From: Chryseobacterium aahli
Lineage (GTDB): Bacteria; Bacteroidota; Bacteroidia; Flavobacteriales; Weeksellaceae
Assembly: GCF_022699665.1 (NCBI RefSeq)
Contig: NZ_JALDNB010000014.1
Coordinates: 62,001-126,000, forward strand
DNA length: 64,000 nucleotides
Reading direction: 5' to 3'
Shown: one piece after another, positions 61,465-64,000 of the stretch
Layout of the letters: every line of letters starts with the position of its first letter
How positions within the stretch are numbered: the stretch's first letter is position 1
Position numbers and translations under genes: made by a program
Notes under the pieces: generated by a model
Databases searched by the model: none
Told to the model about the DNA's origin: nothing
Seen by the model: the letters and a program-made list of their open reading frames with translations, nothing else

Positions 61465-61851
61465 ATGTCTTTTTTATCCAAATTAGAATTAGACGGCAAC
61501 GTTTACAATATTTTAGAGTGTAAATACAGCTTTACACAGGCAACGGACGGAACGGGAAAACCGCAGGGGATGCCTCAAGGCGGAGAGATCTTTATCCGTA
61601 TCGAAAGCACCGGAAATCCTGAACTTCTGGGATGGATGCTCGATCATAACCAGACCAAAAACGGAAAAATCACTTTTTTCAGAAGGGATGCAATGAGCAA
61701 ACTTCAGGAGCTTGATTTTGAAAAAGCATACTGTGTCAAATTCACTGAACATTTTAACTCGGTGAATGCAGAACCTCTACAAATCGAAATGCAATTGATC
61801 GCCAAGAAATTTGAGGTCAACGGAGCGATTCACGAAAAAACATGGAAGTAA
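61465..61851 (+). CDS. tssD: T6SS tube protein TssD (Hcp), divergent paralogue 3
   Basis: A 128-residue Hcp of a different subgroup: MSFLSKLELDGNVYNILECKYS, ATDGTGKPQGMPQGGEIFIRI, LLGWMLDHNQTKNGKITFFR and PLQIEMQLIAKKFEVNG. It differs clearly from paralogues 1 and 2, and follows a terminator, so it is expressed separately, just ahead of vgrG. It may form a different tube layer or carry different cargo. A promoter was not identified in the 170 bases upstream. Confidence 0.9.
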   Translation: MSFLSKLELDGNVYNILECKYSFTQATDGTGKPQGMPQGGEIFIRIESTGNPELLGWMLDHNQTKNGKITFFRRDAMSKLQELDFEKAYCVKFTEHFNSVNAEPLQIEMQLIAKKFEVNGAIHEKTWK

Positions 61852-61936
61852 TATACTTTCCAAATTTTTTTTAGATTTAAATAAAATCTTGTGAAGTTTA
61901 TTTTAAAAACACAAATCCAAATAAATATAGAAAATT

Positions 61937-63859
61937 ATGTCATATTTAGATGATGAAAACGGTTTCGGCCAGGGCAATCTAGGAAGCAATATGCGACTGA
62001 ATCATCCCGATGATCTCAAAAAATACTTTTCTTCCAAAATGTTCAAGGATTTCCTCGCTGATAAAACCAGTCCTCTGGTTTATTGCACATTGAGTTTAGA
62101 CGGGAAACCTTTTTTGGATAAATCGGGTTTTTCAATTAACCTGAATCAGAATACGAATGATCACGACAACTTCACCATTATCGTTCCTGATGATGCTTTA
62201 GACAGTTTTCAGGGTTATGTGATGGAGAATTCCAAGAATATTTTAGGAAAGAACATCACGATCAATCTACATCGTTTTGGTGATGTACGCCAAATGTTCA
62301 GCGGCATTGTTGCCAATGTGAAAAACAAGAAAGAAAACGGCTACGGAAAACTCTATATCAGCGGTTATTCACCAAGCATCCTGCTTGAAAACGGAAAAGA
62401 CTGTCAGAGTTTTGAGAATAAAACGTTGGATGAAATCATAAAATCGGCCACTGCAGAATATCCCGAAAACTGTAAAGTATTGGTAGAAAACCCGAATACG
62501 AAATATGCTTTGCCTTACACGGTACAATATAAAGAATCGGATTATCAGTTTATCAAAAGACTGGCAACTCGCTACGGAGAATATTTTTACTACAACGGCC
62601 AGAGTATGGTTTTCGGCAATAAAGTACAGCCAATTGTTAATCTTGAAGAAAATATTGACCTTATCGAGGTTGAAGTTGAAATGAATATTAAACCGCAAGA
62701 CTTTAGTTATTCGGTATTTGATGTGCAAGGCGGAAGTAAAACCGACAAAGATTCTTCATCCGCACAGGTTCAGTATAAAGAAAATCCTTTTCAGGCGATT
62801 GCCATTACAGCATCCAAAAACGTGTACAAGAAGAAGCCCGAAATGCTTTTCAACCACACCGGAATCTCCGTCAGCACCGACCATGAACTGAAAGAAGCAA
62901 TAAGAAAGGAAAGAGAAAACAGGGAGAATCTGGTTACCGTAAAAGGCAAAAGCAAAGATCCCGAACTTAAAATAGGTGGCAGAGCCAAACTGATCGACAT
63001 CAACGGCAGGGCAATGGAAACTTACCGCATCACGGAAATCAAACATTACCACGATGGCAATACGTATTATAATGAATTTGTGGGTATTCCGGATCTGTTC
63101 AATGCGCCTTATCAGGATGACGAAGCTGTTCCTTTTGGAGAAAAACAGTCTGCAAGAGTTTTGGACAACAATGATCCTTCTGGAATGGGAAGAGTACGGG
63201 TGCAGTATCCGTGGCAGGAGAAGAAGGGAGAGAAAACACCCTGGATCAGATTGATACAGCCTCATTCGGGAAGCGGAAAAGGTTTTCATTTTATCCCGGA
63301 GATCGGGGAAGAGGTATTGGTCGATTTTGAAAGTGGGAATGCGGAGAAGCCTTTTGTGGCGGGTACGCAGTATAATGGGAGTGAAACGAGTTCGTACCAC
63401 ACGAGCGGAAATGATAAGAAGGTGATTCACACGAGAAGTGGAACTAAAATTATTCTGAATGATGCGGAAGGCAGTGTTTTTATAGAAGATCCGAGTGGGA
63501 ATACTTATTTGATGGATGGTGCTGGAAATATTAATGTCAATGCACCGAATGATATGACGTTTACGGCGGGGAAAGATATTAATATTTCTGCTGGAAGAAA
63601 CATGTCAACTAATATAGGGAAGAATAGTACCATATATGTTGGAAATGATCATACTGAAGCAATTACAAAAATGTATACTCAGGTATCTGAAAACAAAAAT
63701 GTTACTGTTAAACAAGATCAAACAGAAAATACCGGAAATAAATTTAAGAGCGTGTCTGGAGAAGCAGATATACAGACCTCTATAGGGAATTTAAAATTGA
63801 GAGGATCTTCTTTGGCAGTGTTTCAAGGAGGAAAAGATGTGAAAGTTAGTAAAGGATGA
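61937..63859 (+). CDS. tssI: T6SS spike protein TssI (VgrG)
   Basis: A 640-residue VgrG of the T6SSiii type. Residues 1-370 correspond to the gp27-like domains (SGFSINLNQNTNDHDNFTIIVP, CQSFENKTLDEIIKSA); the gp5 OB-fold begins GEKQSARVLDNNDPSGMGRVRVQYPWQ with a beta-helix-like repeat tail (TFTAGKDINISAGRN, QVSENKNVTVKQDQT) to 640. No C-terminal effector domain was recognised; the end GGKDVKVSKG is a bare spike tip. It is followed 11 bases later by a small partial gene. Confidence 0.92.
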   Translation: MSYLDDENGFGQGNLGSNMRLNHPDDLKKYFSSKMFKDFLADKTSPLVYCTLSLDGKPFLDKSGFSINLNQNTNDHDNFTIIVPDDALDSFQGYVMENSKNILGKNITINLHRFGDVRQMFSGIVANVKNKKENGYGKLYISGYSPSILLENGKDCQSFENKTLDEIIKSATAEYPENCKVLVENPNTKYALPYTVQYKESDYQFIKRLATRYGEYFYYNGQSMVFGNKVQPIVNLEENIDLIEVEVEMNIKPQDFSYSVFDVQGGSKTDKDSSSAQVQYKENPFQAIAITASKNVYKKKPEMLFNHTGISVSTDHELKEAIRKERENRENLVTVKGKSKDPELKIGGRAKLIDINGRAMETYRITEIKHYHDGNTYYNEFVGIPDLFNAPYQDDEAVPFGEKQSARVLDNNDPSGMGRVRVQYPWQEKKGEKTPWIRLIQPHSGSGKGFHFIPEIGEEVLVDFESGNAEKPFVAGTQYNGSETSSYHTSGNDKKVIHTRSGTKIILNDAEGSVFIEDPSGNTYLMDGAGNINVNAPNDMTFTAGKDINISAGRNMSTNIGKNSTIYVGNDHTEAITKMYTQVSENKNVTVKQDQTENTGNKFKSVSGEADIQTSIGNLKLRGSSLAVFQGGKDVKVSKG

Positions 63860-63870
63860 AATGAAATATT

Positions 63871-64000
63871 ATGAGAAATAATAAATTTTCATTTGTTGCC
63901 GATGAACATGATTCTAATCTCAACAAAGATCCGGATTTAACAATTATCGGGGAATCTAAAGGCTCCGTTAGTTCTAAAAAGGGGAAAAGCAGTTCAGAAC
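63871..64000 (+). CDS. Start of an unknown gene after vgrG, cut by window edge
   Basis: An open frame beginning MRNNKFSFVADEHDSNLNKD and then a Gly/Ser/Lys-rich stretch (ESKGSVSSKKGKSSSE), 43 codons to the end of the window. It starts 11 bases after the vgrG stop. Genes in this position are commonly T6SS effectors, adaptors or PAAR proteins; the first 43 residues show no recognisable domain. Confidence 0.55.
   Translation, partial: MRNNKFSFVADEHDSNLNKDPDLTIIGESKGSVSSKKGKSSSE

Overview
The window looks like a chromosome segment of a Chryseobacterium-like member of the Flavobacteriia (Bacteroidota). It is AT-rich, many start sites are preceded by the Bacteroidota-type -7 promoter element TAnnTTTG rather than by strong Shine-Dalgarno sites, and it carries lineage-typical genes: GSCFA, DUF4269, DUF5683 and WbqC proteins, a DUF5684-signal peptidase fusion, and a type VI secretion system of the Bacteroidota subtype (T6SSiii). 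Species assignment is inference.

Layout. 1-4.9 kb is an accessory-like patch: the start of an MBOAT acyltransferase at the left edge, a decayed 294-bp partial copy of a DUF1826-like gene, a 244-bp MITE-like element, a serine hydrolase of the beta-lactamase fold, the intact DUF1826-like gene, two small overlapping membrane-protein genes and a PAP2 phosphatase. 4.9-8.3 kb holds a KAS III-like synthase, a photolyase, a free-standing EF-Tu domain-3 protein and a tiny LuxR-type HTH protein. 8.6-9.3 kb is a tRNA cluster (Ser-GCT, Pro-TGG, Arg-TCT, minus strand) followed by a GIY-YIG nuclease gene that runs into a decapitated tRNA-Lys copy, with a 70-bp perfect direct repeat on both sides. 9.4-17 kb has an amidase lipoprotein, aspA, and a small glycan locus (two glycosyltransferases, a flippase, an FkbM methyltransferase). 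17-33 kb is mostly housekeeping: two DEAD-box helicases, DUF47/PiT phosphate transport, a polyprenyl synthase, TatD, obgE-adk-hpt and an ABC-F ATPase, separated by several palindromic intergenic repeats. 33.5-45 kb holds purA, tonB, and the parA-parB-DUF5683-dapB-lepB-WbqC block, a subtilase and two lipoproteins. 45-48.7 kb is a four-gene set (UbiA-type phosphoribosyltransferase, DprE1-like, DprE2-like, HAD phosphatase) matching the decaprenylphosphoryl-D-ribose/arabinose route known from mycobacteria. A cysteine desulfurase and thioredoxin follow.

50.8-64 kb: three tandem near-identical tRNA-Asp genes, a broken tyrosine-recombinase gene, and then a T6SSiii locus in the order tssK, tssO, two unrecognised genes, tssE, tssF, tssB, tssC, three tssD (hcp) genes, tssI (vgrG), and a partial gene at the right edge. 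The tssK gene begins in mid-domain: its reading frame resembles TssK only from about residue 45 of the family onward, immediately after the dead integrase. tssG, tssH, tssN, tssQ and tssR are not seen in the window. The integrase remnant, the tRNA and the beheaded tssK together suggest that a mobile element integrated at tRNA-Asp and that a later deletion removed the left end of the T6SS locus.

No CRISPR array, rRNA gene or complete insertion sequence was found.
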